Shown: positions 36,646-47,484 of the stretch, piece by piece | Layout: each line of letters begins with the position of its first letter | Numbering within the stretch: the stretch's first letter is position 1 | Assembly: GCF_033568475.1 (NCBI RefSeq) | Contig: NC_133123.1 | Span: 22,988,622-23,052,621, forward strand | DNA from: Henckelia pumila | Lineage: Eukaryota > Streptophyta > Magnoliopsida > Lamiales > Gesneriaceae | Direction: 5' to 3' | Length of the DNA stretch: 64,000 nucleotides | The notes under the pieces: model-generated | Database searches by the model: none | The model's input: only the letters and a program-made list of their open reading frames with translations | What the model was told of the DNA's origin: nothing | Translations under genes and position numbers: made by a program

Positions 36646-38635
36646 CAACAAGTCCTTTCTTCATATACATTCAGATAGGGATGTTATATGAACAATATAA
36701 GGCTGAGTATTTTGCAGCTTATATTGACTCAGGAGCAAAAATTTGTACAGCAAAAAGAGGAGTCTTCCCTGAAGAATGTGAAGAGGAATTGCCAAAAATT
36801 GCTGGACGAGATTTCTCTCGAAGAATTTTAATTCTTTGCAAAGGAATAAAACAAGCAGAGATCCTTATGGGAGGCGCAGGTCAAATACCTTGGTACAAGG
36901 TAAAAACACCACCAATCTATTTCCATGATACAGGAGCTGATATCCTGTTAGGAAATAACTTCTTACAAATGTTTAAGAAGTACACACAAGACAATAAGTC
37001 AAGAAGACTTATGTTCACTACAATTTATGATCATAAAATTATCGTTCAAAGACTCAAGGTTGCTTTTTATCGACAATTGCCGATAATATTTCGCAGCCAG
37101 CATGGTGATAAAGGGAAGTTTTGGAGAAACCATGTTGAAAATAACAACAGAACAAGAACTCCAAACAGAGGATATGGAGCTTCTCAAGGTAACTCTAAAT
37201 CACAGAGATATAGAGTTAGAGAATAAAATATCCCTTGAAGATGTCAAAAAGAGGCTCAAAGAAAGTTACAACGAGCATCCATTGGCATGGTGGGATAGAA
37301 ATCAACTCAAAGCCAGTCTTACTCTAAAGGAAGGTAAAGAGTATGAATTCGTCAGATATAAGCCTATCCCGATGAACATAACAAATCAAAGGGATATGAG
37401 AATGATTATCAAGGAACATTTGGACCTTGGTTTAATCAAAGAAGGAGTTTCACCATATAGTAGCCCAGGTTTTCTGGTTAGAAATCATGGTGAAATAAAA
37501 AGAGGGAAACTCAGGCTAGTTATTAACTACCAAGGTATTAATAAAATCCTAGAGTTTGATGGGTACTTCATACCGAGTAGAGAACACCTAATTAGCTGTG
37601 TACGAAATGCTAGAGTGTTCTCAAAATTTGATTGTAAGTCTGGATTTTACCAGATTCGAATGGAAGAAGGAAGTAAGAAATTCACAGCCTTCTCTAATCC
37701 ACAAGGACACTATATTTGGGAAGTTATGCCTATGGGATTAGCTAATGCACCCCAAATATTTCAAAGAAAGATGGATAACCTTTTTAAAGATTATTTCAAC
37801 TTTATGTTTGTTTATATTGATGATATTCTTATAGCATCAAAAAAATATAGACGAACACGTTAAACACTTAGAGATTTTCTCTAAAATTTGTAAACAAAAA
37901 GGACTGGTTTTATCTGAAAAGAAAGCAGTCATAGCAACGAGAAAAATTAAATTCCTCGGTATTGAGATTAATGAAACTGGAATAATTCTACAACCCCATA
38001 TTGTGGAAAAGGTAAAGAATTTTCCAGATAAACTCAAAGATGTAAAACAACTCCAGAGTTTTCTTGGAGTAGTTAATTTTTCAGGGATGTTCATTAACAA
38101 TCTAGCAATGTACAGAAAGGTGTTCAGTCCTTTGTTAAAAAAGGATGCTAGGTTTATATGGACCGATGACCATACTAAAGGGGTAAACCAATTAAAAGAG
38201 ATATGTAAGAATCTCCCAAAAATGGCTATACCCGTAGATGAAGATGATCTGGTATTATTTACGGATGCCAGCGATGATTGGTGGGCAGCAGTCCTTACCA
38301 AGATCACTCCAGATGGAGAAATACCATGCAGATACTGTAGCGATATTTTTTCAGAATCTGAGGCCATTAGATGTCATATCAACGAGAAGGAATTTTATGC
38401 AGTTAAAAGGGCTTTTGAAAAATGGCCATTATTTTTACTTGCTAAAAAATTCACTCTGAAGGTTGATAACACCCAAGTAAAAGCTTTTCTAAAAAATAAG
38501 ATTGAATCTAAACCTGAGAAAGCTAGGTTATTAAGATGGCAAGCATTATGTCAAAATTATATTTTTGATATTTTTATTATTAAATCTCATGAAAATATTC
38601 TTGCAGATTTCTTAACAAGATATGGAAGGCAGTAA
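36642..38635 (+). pseudogene. Pararetrovirus copy 2 protease-reverse transcriptase-RNase H
   Basis: Three frames in succession. 36642-37226 holds a retropepsin-like protease with YIDSGA near 36720-36740. 37102-37863 holds the reverse transcriptase with FLVRNHG, the FSKFDCKSGFYQI block and the catalytic YIDDIL at 37813-37830. The rest to 38635 holds the RT thumb and RNase H (FTDAS near 38258, an ADFLTRYG-like end). Frameshifts lie near 37090-37130 and in the A-rich run near 37836-37845. No integrase follows, separating it from Ty3/gypsy pol. In life this polyprotein converts pregenomic RNA to DNA. Confidence 0.92.
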
Positions 38636-39982
38636 TGTGGATTCCATCATGAAAATGCAGAGGCATCTCAGGGAACACCTTGGGTTGCTTCAAAACGAGT
38701 TCAACCAGTTAGCCATTAATGCTGAAATGGCCGGCAGGTTACAACAAGCTGATCGGATCAAAGTATCTAATCGAATTACAGGATGTATGCAAGCTCAAAC
38801 ACAACTATGAGCTGCTATTCAAGGGCCAATTGTAAAGGCTATAGAAAAATCATTGATTTCTCATAAACAAGATATACTAAAACCATTGGTTTTACAAGAA
38901 CAAGAAATACAACCATCGGTTGTGAAACAAGATGTTGAGGAATCCAAAACTCAAGAAACAAGTGCTAATCTATCATCAGCCTTTGATGATCTGGATGAAG
39001 CAACAATTGATGAGGATAACTCATCAAGTCAACCCTCCGCCTCTGGGATAAAAGAGGAAGAGATCAATCTTAGGCCCAACACTGATAAGGGCAAATCTAA
39101 GATTGATACTAATCCATCTATTATTTTTCCATTCAGGTTTATCAACAAAGGTGGGAGAGGAGTGAAATCAACCCGAACACTTGCAGGGTTGATGTTGCAG
39201 GGATATATCCAAGGGTTTGGCTAAAAAATAATGTCAATCCTAAAGATGTAAAACTCTGGTATGAATTTGGGGCTTTGGCCTCAGTTTATACAACGTCACC
39301 AAGCTTCCCGGAGATATCACAGTTACCAAAATGGATCCAGGAAGCAGTCCAAAAAACATGGGCAAATAATGATCATTTGTCCAGAGGAGATGTGCTTGAG
39401 TTATACTTTTTTAGTGCAGCTCCAGAACCAACAGTGAAAGGATCACACGAACCCTTTCATTTCATCAAGCTGAGGAGACCTGATATAAACAGTCATAAAT
39501 TTATCAAGGATCCTAAAACTGAAGAAATACCCTTGGTGTCCACTTTCGGGGAAAATGAGATCTCAACCAGAAGGGCATGGGGTATTTGGGTCTGTCTTAC
39601 TGAGATGGACAAAGTCAAGTTTCCATTCAAATTTTATCAGAATTCTGTGAATGGATCGTTCCTGTTGAACACAATGACAGGAAAAATTACAGCATTTGCG
39701 GAAGAACTCTTCGAAAAGAAGAGAAACCTTTTGTGAAACAGCAAGCTGCCGGGGAGTAAAGAAACTCGCCGAAAATTTTGTAACATGGCTTATATTGGAC
39801 GATGGTCAGAGAATATCTGCCCAGAATGCCCAAATCAGAAGGAGCCAGAATTTGGAAAAACCTTTAGACTCCGAATGGATCGAAAGGATTTTTTCGAGAC
39901 AAGCAAAGGTGGACAAGGACCACCGAAAATGCGTTTTTACAGGGGCCTACTTCAAAAGCAAAAGATGCCCCGACAACAATAA
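38622..39982 (+). pseudogene. Pararetrovirus copy 2 transactivator/inclusion-body-like protein
   Basis: Starts at ATG 38622, overlapping the RNase H end by 14 bases. It is broken by a TGA at about 38808, a frameshift near 39200 and a TGA at 39734-39736. The N-terminal part is helical and glutamine-rich, the middle acidic and Ser-rich. The C-terminal half (39232 onward) contains the W/F-rich core expected of translational transactivators of caulimo-, cavemo- and solendoviruses, and a Cys pair (ICPEC) near 39820. Such proteins allow re-initiation on polycistronic viral RNA and form inclusion bodies. Assignment rests on position and general resemblance. Confidence 0.72.
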
Positions 39983-40033
39983 AGCAGACATGTGAGGAGA
40001 ATAAAGCCAAAAGAAAGTGGCAGGCATGTGATT

Positions 40034-40147
40034 CCTCCATTAGTAAAAGATGTCATCAATAATGGCATAAAAAATTTCAGACAGCTGCCTCCTCCACTAG
40101 TAAAAGATGCCATCAATAATGGCATAAAGAAATACAAGATTTTGGGG
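40034..40147 (+). repeat. 57-bp direct repeat at the 3' end of viral copy 2
   Basis: Two tandem copies of CCTCC..TAGTAAAAGATG.CATCAATAATGGCATAAA with a 57-bp period (19 codons) and few differences. It lies after the transactivator-like ORF and immediately before the minisatellite. Confidence 0.8.
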
Positions 40148-41960
40148 CGAATCATCGTGTAGTTGATCAAACGCATTTTCGAGTTGTGGCTATGTCTGTG
40201 GCTGGAGGTGGAGATTTTCTTGATTTGGGGGCGGATCAAGTATGGAAATGGTCAAATAATCGTGCAGTTGATCGAAAGCATTTTCAAGTTGTGGCGGTGG
40301 CTGGAGCTTTTCTTGAATTTGTGGCGGTGTATTGACCATTATTTATTAACTTTCTTGATTTGTCTTGTAGTCGATACTCGTGAAAGGAATTATTATTATT
40401 ATTTTTTACAATAGTGAGAAGAATTTAAGAACATAGCCGTGAAAGAAATTATTATTTTTTTTACAATAGTTAGAGAGAATTTAAAAATAAAGGATAAATT
40501 TACCTTAAATTTCTAAATTAAATTTAAATTTGTGTTCAGTCCTTGTAAAAAAAATAATATGTGTTTAAACTCTCTAATTCACATAAAACTTTTTTTTTGC
40601 ATTTCCTTGGTCTACATGTTTTATTCGGATGAAAATCGGTAGAAAATACTGTAAAACTATATGATATATTTGAATTTCAACTGTTTCAAATCTGGTACAA
40701 ATGAATGATTTTTGAGTATTTTTTAAGTCTCTAAATTATCTGGTGAATTGCAACTCGAAAATTAAAGTTGATATATGAATATGAATAATTTGAAATATAT
40801 ATGAGAAAATTTTGATTACTATCTTTAAATTAAATATATAAAACATTAATAAAATTAAAAATATATATTTAAAAAGTTATCTCGAAACTATAAACGGATT
40901 TCGTAGTTATAATTAGTTTAAAATTTTTTAATTTATTATGGGACTATAATATATTAGTGCAGCTGATGGTCAAATCATCGTACACTGATAGAACGCATTT
41001 CCAAGTCGTGGCTATGTTTGTGGCTGGAGGTGGAGATTTTTTTATTTGGGGGCAAATCATCGTGCAGCTGATCGAACGTAGTTTGAGTTATGGTCGTGTA
41101 TGTGGCTGGATATGGAGATTTCATTTATTTGGGTACGGCTCGAGTATGAAAATGATCAATTCATCATGCAGCTGATAGAACGCATTTTCAAGTTGTGGTT
41201 GTGTCTGTGGCTGGAGGTGGAGATTTTCTTGATTTGGGGGTGAATCATCGTGCAACTGATCGAACACATTTTTGAGTTGTGGCTTTTTTTGTGGTTGGAG
41301 CTGGAGATTTTATTGATTTGAGGGCGGCTCGAGTATGGAATTGGTCAAATCATCGTGCAGTTGATCGAACACATTTTTGAGTTGTGGTTGTGTCTGTGGC
41401 TGAAGGTTGAGATTTTCTAGATTTGGGGGCTGCTCGAGTATGGAAATGGTCAAATCATCGTGCAGCTGATCGAACGCATTTTAAAGTTTTGGCTGTGTTT
41501 GTGGCTGGAGGTGGAGCTTTTTTTTTATTTGGAGGCGAATCATCGTGCAGCTGATCAAACGCATTTTCGAGTTGTGGTTTTGTCTGTGGCTGGAGGTGGA
41601 TATTTTCTTGATTTGGGGCATCTCAAGTATGAAAATGGTCAAATCATCGTGCATCTGATCGAACGCATTTTAATTTGTGGTTGTGTCGGTGGCTGGATGT
41701 GGAGATTTTCTTGATTTGGGGGCGGCTCAAGTATGGAAATGATCAAATCATCATGCAGCTGATCGAACGCATTTTCAAGTTGTGGTTGTGTATGTGGCTG
41801 GAGGTGGAGATTTTCTTGATTTGGGGGCAAATCATTGTGCAACTGATCGAACGCATTTTTGAGTGGTGGTCGTGTATGTGGCTGGAGATGGAAATTTTCT
41901 TGATTTTGTGGGGGGGGAGGGGGGGGGGGGGGGGCTCGAGTATGAAAATGATCAAATCAT
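40147..41960. repeat. Minisatellite with 84- and 105-bp units, interrupted
   Basis: About 12 units of a sequence containing GTGCAGCTGATCGAACGCATTTT and TGTGGCTGGAGGTGGAGATTTTCTTGATTTGGGG: two at 40147-40330 and about ten at 40944-41960. Units come in a long form with GGCTCGAGTATGGAAATGGTC (about 105 bp) and a short form without it (about 84 bp). Both lengths are multiples of three, and frames stay open over several units on both strands. A dispersed AT-rich element separates the two blocks. The right block ends with a long G run at 41912-41935. Confidence 0.9.
40400..40943. repeat. AT-rich dispersed element inside the minisatellite
   Basis: Bases 40495-40735 resemble 54835-55020, and 40725-40903 resemble 56075-56250 (shared ATTAAAGTTGATATAT and AATAATTTGAAATAT). 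The same family therefore occurs twice in the window, and here it splits the minisatellite. No coding capacity; family not recognised. Confidence 0.65.
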
Positions 41961-41961
41961 T

Positions 41962-43955
41962 GTAGCATCGAATGATAATATAATTAAAGAAAATCGCGTG
42001 AAAGTTCAATTGTAGGACCGAACACCTAGCATAGAACCAAACCTTGAAGTTGTTAGTTGTCGTGTAAGTGAACTGAAAACTACAACCGCAGAATAATCGA
42101 GCACTACATTATGTGGGGGAGCCACACAAAGCAAGAGCTGAAACTAATTTCTTTAACTTATAAATTAAGAGTAATCAAACATGTAATCTTGGATATTAGC
42201 ATTTTGCACAATTATAGGAACGATAGCTTGATATTGCTCAAATCTACACTAATAAGAGGAGTAAGCTAACACTTGTGTGCACAATAATCAAGGCTAAATC
42301 AACTATGCATGGTATATGGGAATGCTTCAACAACGCAAGTGTTCCATTACAACCTAACTTCATTCTCTCATCGACTGCGCAATCTAGAGCTCTCCGACCT
42401 GGTTCAGTCAAGGGTGGATGCTCTGGAATGAAAACGTACAAGTCAGCCATCCCTAGTAGCTTCACAGTTTCTTCTGGCACCTTGAAAAGTGTCATTCCGT
42501 TGTCCCTCAAGAATTTTGCTGCCAAACTGGTTCCTACAAGATCAACTCTGATAATGTGACATTCACGACCAATAGATCACTTCCATTATGTTCATGTGTA
42601 AGAATTTCGTGATGGATTAGTTTTCATCTAATAACTACCAAAACACACACATTTTTTCCTCTAGATTTCAATTATGTAGCCTATGCTAAGACACCCATCA
42701 TTTTTCATATGCCTACATTTTACACAGCATTCAACCTTAGACCAACATGGTAACACATTAACAGGGCTTAAAATAAACTCAACACCGAGTTCCAACATTT
42801 TTATTTCTTGAAGGAACAAAATTTACAAAGGTATGTTCTTCAACCAAATCGACCAATTTGGTTTCTAGGATAGAAATAATAAGCAAACTTTAATAAACTA
42901 GAAGAGGCAACATTTGATCTTTGCAAATAGCCAACCTTCAACCAAGATCCCCATAAGTAGAGCCTCAGTCAAAGTATTTGGATACTTCAGCTTCCTAGCC
43001 TCCAACTTCGCTATAGCAAATGACTTTATCGCCCTCACCCAAAATCTATAAATGCCAATATTAACTCTCAACTACAAATAAAACCCATACTTAACCACAA
43101 TATAATAAATAAACCAATATCTTAAGTTCAAAACCAATAATAACCAAAGGAAAAAGAGCATCAAAATCTTACTTTGGCTTCTTCTCAGTAGCAACACCTT
43201 CTGTCTTTCTACAAAGCCAAAGATTAGTTAACTAATTTGGGCAAGCAATACCTCAATAAATACAACATAAAGACTTACCTAGTTGGGAGGCTAAAAGGCA
43301 CAGTTGCAACAGTTGAACCCAATCGTTTTGAATCGACAGCATTCAACCTTGATGATTGAATCAATAGCTTCAAACCCACAAAATAATTCGAAAAAATATG
43401 GGGATTTAACCTCACGAACCAATCAATGGCTTCCCGGAAATATTGATGCGAGGATGAACAAGAAGGTGTAACAGGAAATATGGACAGTCCTTGAGCGGCC
43501 ACTAACGAAGAAAGCTGACTTGAATTGAACCAAGTTACCTATTTCTTTCACAAGTCCTCGATTCTTTTCCGACAAATTCCTACAAATGAAGCGTGAGAAT
43601 GGATTTTGGAGTTTTGTTAACGCATTTAAAGCCTTCGATTTATTCCAGTTTTAACTGGAAATGGATAAACAAATGGTTTCTCGTTTATTATTATCTTTCT
43701 TTGCTGAAAGTTGTAGATGCGATTTCTCGTGCACTTCGCTCCAAAAAAAATGTAGTGTTAGGATTTTTTTAATTTAATTATTTATTTATTGTATGTTAGG
43801 ATTTCTTGATCATGTAAAATCGCTCTGAATTTGGGATTTTGAGACGATAGTTTATTTTTCATCGTATATGTTTTTATAATGATTGACTTGCCGAGGAATT
43901 TCTTTTTGTTTTATCATAAATCAGATATGAAAAATAAGTATTGGAGTTTGAAAAT
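41962..43955 (-). repeat. 2-kb duplication block, left copy (CLPT 5' half and promoter)
   Basis: Aligns collinearly with 58412-60447 from GGACCGAACACCTAGCATAG up to AAATAAGTATTGGAGTTTGAA. Same orientation, about 16 kb apart. It includes CLPT exons 1-4, introns 1-3, part of intron 4 and about 450 bp upstream of the start codon. The block boundary at 41962 falls at the end of the minisatellite. Confidence 0.9.
42354..43502 (-). pseudogene. Truncated duplicate of CLPT gene, exons 1-4
   Basis: Exons 43279-43502, 43173-43208, 42936-43045 and 42354-42533 have exactly the lengths (224, 36, 110, 180) of those in the intact gene at 57054-59968, and all remain open with GT-AG introns. Exons 5 and 6, encoding the C-terminal third of the Clp N-like domain, are absent; translation past exon 4 would read a short intronic tail to a stop near 42244. 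Changes include FSARAIK to FWVRAIK and GTEA to LTEA, suggesting relaxed constraint. The promoter region was duplicated too, so it may be transcribed. Probably a pseudogene, though a truncated plastid-targeted protein cannot be excluded. Confidence 0.85.
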
Positions 43956-43989
43956 AAATTAAATATATATTTACAATCGAATTTTCATG

Positions 43990-45034
43990 TAATAAAGAAA
44001 TAATGATGATTTTTAAGTTCATGCATCATTTAAAAAATTTTATGTTAAATTTAAAGGCATGTTAAAGACAAATAAATTTTTTTATGGAAGTTGATGTGAA
44101 GGTGGAAAGTGATGTGGTTGGAGACCGGGATACTTGGGCCTGGTGACCTTCCTAATAATGTTTATGTTAGATGAGCCTATGGATCCAGCTGAGCGAGCTA
44201 GTGAAGTGGCATAAGAGGTGGTGATCTCACCGCCACGTACGTTGGTTTTTATGATTGATCAATCGTTAAGTATGAGTCCACCGACATAGATACGACCTGT
44301 TGAGAACTAAAAAAATTAAGACATGTCATTGTATGAAACGTATTAAGTATAATGTTTATGATATTGTATGATGATGATGCTTATGATTAATTTATACATG
44401 TTTATATGTATATGTTTTTAAGATCATGCACGTATAAGTATATTCACGTATTTTATATGATGTGTGTTTGTGCGTGGTTTCATGTTGTTATATAAGGATA
44501 GAACGTGTTGAGCCTTTAGGCTCGCTAGATTTAAATGGTGCAGGTGAGACTGAGATTTATGAAGAGAATGTGGTTCCGACAAGCGCCAAGGGCGTATGAG
44601 CATCCAAGCAGATAGTACTCGTGACCATAGCTCATTTTTTATATTGATGTGTTAAGAATCAAAACAAATATTTTCGCATAAGTTTTTAATATGTCGAAGT
44701 TTAAGAGTATGCATGAATTTTAGATTTAATTATTTATTTTCAAGTTTGCATGAATTTATTGAATAAATAATAATTAGGTATTTAGTTATGAAATTTTTGT
44801 GCATGAGATTTTATCATGTTTTAGTAATTAATTTTATGTATTTATTTGCATGTGATATACTTATTTATATTTATATAGTGTATATTAAGTTATACAAAAT
44901 TATTTTAAGTATGATATATATTTATGTATAAATATTAATTTAAAGTAAAGAAATAAATTAGAGTATAAAGTATATTTATATATTTAAAAAAAATTAGTAG
45001 TAGTTTTTAAGTCGTTTCATTTGGTATCAGAGCC
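43990..45034 (+). mobile_element. LTR remnant with tRNA-Met primer-binding site
   Basis: TGGTATCAGAGCC at 45022-45034 follows an LTR-like end GTCGTTTCA (to 45019). The sequence before it has features common in plant gypsy LTRs (GAGCCTTTAGGCTCGCTAGATTT near 44510, then GGTGCAGGTGAG). The 5' boundary is unclear, no gag or pol follows, and hAT-like MITEs are inserted downstream. No second LTR is seen. Confidence 0.65.
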
Positions 45035-45149
45035 AGGTTTCTTGTAGGGTGACTAGCATGCTACACGGAGCTCAGAAGCTGCACTGTCATTCTGTAAGTT
45101 TTAAATTATTTAAATTATGTTTTATGCATGAGACACATGATATATGTTT

Positions 45150-46090
45150 TAAAGCTGTAAGACGGGCCAACTAGGGGTGCAAACGAACCGAACGTGTTCG
45201 TGAGCTTTACGAGCCCGCTCGATAAATATTTGATTCGTATTCGAGCTTATCGAACTCGAGCCGAATTCGAACATGTTCGAACTTTTTTTCGAGCCGAGCT
45301 CGAGCCGAAATTACTCTGTTCGATAGTTCGCGAATAGTTCGCGAGCCTTAATATTTAATTAATATAATATAATTATATAATAATATATATACATTTCGAG
45401 CTTTCGAACCATAATATCCGAATAGTTCACGAATAGGTTCGAATATTTCGAACCGAACTCGAACTCGAACTTCATTTCGAGCCGAACTCGAACCAAAATA
45501 TTTGAAATTATCGAACTTCGAATCGAGCTCGAACTCGAATATACTCTTATCGAGCCGAATTCGAACCTTAAAATTTTATCATTATTCGGCTTGATTCGGT
45601 TCGTTTGCAGCCCTAGGGCCAACCCATGGCGGGGCGGGCCGGCCCAACATCCTGGCGGGCTGGAAATCCTCAACCCAATCCAATCCAAGGTGGGTTGCGG
45701 GTTAGACGGGCCGGTCCGCGGGTTGGCTCACTACAAATAAAAATAAATAAAAATTATTATAATTAATTATAAATTTCATTTCATAAATAAATATTAATAG
45801 ATACATATTAATAAAAAATTTAATTATTGATTTCATACGTATAAATTTTATATAAATTAACTAATACAAAAAAAATCACAACTTTCATTAAAAATACATA
45901 TATCATAATAAAAATAAAAATAAAATAATAATTCTCCAGACCCTCGGGCCATTTCGCGCTTCGCGGGCCTCGGCGGGTTGGCCCATGTAGGCCCACCTTT
46001 AGTTGGGTTGAAAAACTTTCGACCCAACACACTTAAATTGTGTGGCGGGGCGGATCGACCCGACGGGCCTAACCCAAATTGACGGCTCTA
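45150..46090. mobile_element. hAT-like MITE (outer), interrupted by a second MITE
   Basis: Ends TAAAGCTGTAAGACGGGCC and, inverted, TAGAGCCGTCAATTTGGG (imperfect terminal repeats). Flanked by ATATGTTT (45142-45149) and CTATGTTT (46091-46098), an 8-bp target duplication with one change. GC-rich ends with GGCGGGCC motifs surround an AT-rich core. No transposase. The 444-bp MITE at 45172 lies inside it. Confidence 0.72.
45172..45615. mobile_element. hAT-like MITE (inner), 444 bp
   Basis: Terminal inverted repeats TAGGGGTGCAAACGAACCGA / TAGGGCTGCAAACGAACCGA, 20 of 21 bases matching. Perfect 8-bp target duplication GGGCCAAC at 45164-45171 and 45616-45623. The interior is rich in TTCGAGC/CGAGCTCGA motifs. 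Eight-bp duplications and TAGGG ends point to the hAT superfamily; there is no transposase. Confidence 0.9.
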
Positions 46091-46853
46091 CTATGTTTTA
46101 ATGATTTATGAAATGAGAATTTTAAGTTATGACAGTCTTAAAGTTAAAAACTCTTAGTTATGCATGCGGGTTTACGTAGCGAATTTTCAGGTGTTACAGC
46201 TACAACTACGGCCATTGCAACTGGAAATGCAAACTCGAGATCTAGAGCTACAGTCAATACAACTTGAAATGAAAATGTTGCTGCTTCGAGTCAAGGAACA
46301 AGCTCTAGTTCAAGTGTATTTGATGTAAACACCAATTCTTCTAGCTAGGTTGGCAAGAAAGTTGCCAAGATGGGGGCTGTAGTTCAATCATTTTTGTTGC
46401 TGCTTTGTCGCATTTTGTATTATTTTTGGTAATTGAAAAAACGAGGGTTGTAGGCTATTAATGATATTAATCAATTAATTTCTAGTGTTTTGTATCAAGT
46501 CATGAATGATAGGCTACTAATATCTTTTGGATTGTATGGAATGCAATATCTACAATGAATGTTTTAATTTTCAACTAGTCTAATTTGAGTATTGCATGTT
46601 ATTCGAACTTCGAATGATTTCATTGTTGGTTTTTCTTCATGGTAGTTATAATCTTTAGTTTAATTAAAAGACATAAATTGCTTCATCGATGAATTGAAAA
46701 ACCACATGAAATTAGAATGTCATATTTCATCGTCGGGCAACAATATAGACTCAAAAGAAATGCACACAGACTCAAATTAAACACACATAGACTCAATTGA
46801 AACACACAAACTCAAAATTCATCAACAATAGGCTATGACACATTGTTTTTCCA

Positions 46854-47177
46854 TTACTTGAACACAAGAATAGTAAGCACTAGTAGAAGCAACACACAAG
46901 CAACCCATGAAATATGGATATAACCAGCTTCAATTGGACCAATATTTATTCCTCGCACAGTAGAAGAAACCTCTTCTTCGAAAGATTTATTTTTGTTCTT
47001 CACACCACCATAGTTATTGCAACTCTGACCTCTAAATTCACCATCAAATTCATTTTCGTCTTCATTTGGAAACATAGTATAATCATCGGGGTGACAACAA
47101 CGGAAGAAACCACACTGGTTCTTCGAGCAACCGTAGTATAACAAACCTTTTGTTTTCTTCTTTTCAGACAACACCAC
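46854..47177 (-). CDS. Possible GRF-type zinc finger protein with C-terminal membrane segment
   Basis: 107-codon minus-strand ORF. The YYGCSKNQCGFFRC segment (residues about 15-28) resembles the second half of GRF zinc fingers in plant proteins. A charged middle (NEDENEFDGE) follows, and the end is a hydrophobic helix ISWVACVLLLLVLTILV. The usual first CxCG cysteine pair is missing from this ORF and may lie on a lost upstream exon. Likely a fragment; GRF genes of this size are common near plant transposons. Confidence 0.45.
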   Translation of the reverse strand: MVLSEKKKTKGLLYYGCSKNQCGFFRCCHPDDYTMFPNEDENEFDGEFRGQSCNNYGGVKNKNKSFEEEVSSTVRGINIGPIEAGYIHISWVACVLLLLVLTILVFK

Positions 47178-47484
47178 CTATTTAATTTACACAAGAGGTT
47201 TTTTTATTTTTATGTGTTTCATAAGGGTCAAAATGCAATTCTCCCCACAAAAGAAAAGGTTGCGTTTGGATTATAGTATTTCAAATAAATGGATTTCGAT
47301 TATAATTATAGTGTTAACCATGAAACATAGAGAAATCTCAAATTCATAGCTTAATTATTTACACATTACTTAGATCGATTAAAAAAGATTTTAAATCATC
47401 ACTTTATTGATTTGAATTTTGAACCAAGCGAAGCCAACTAAACACTATATAATCTTTAAAAAAAATCTATATATGTAATGAAGG

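Larger units (their letters stand above)
33148..40147 (+). mobile_element. Endogenous pararetrovirus copy 2, nearly full length (solendo-/cavemovirus-like)
   Basis: Order along the plus strand: tRNA-Met primer site, two small ORFs, coat protein with CCHC knuckle, movement protein, an 88-residue ORF, protease-RT-RNase H, and a transactivator-like ORF. There is no integrase and there are no LTRs, as expected for Caulimoviridae. Coat and movement protein precede the polymerase as separate upstream frames, and a transactivator-like ORF follows; this resembles solendoviruses (tobacco vein clearing virus type) and cavemoviruses rather than badna- or petuviruses. Overlaps TGATG and ATGA between ORFs indicate a true compact viral layout. 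Every long frame carries stops or frameshifts, so it is a fossil. The right end merges into an unrelated minisatellite near 40147. Confidence 0.9.

Noticed and set aside
40144-42009. Tandem units between viral copy 2 and the CLPT duplicate as a CRISPR-like array
   Set aside because: Units are contiguous diverged minisatellite copies without unique spacers, in a eukaryotic genome.
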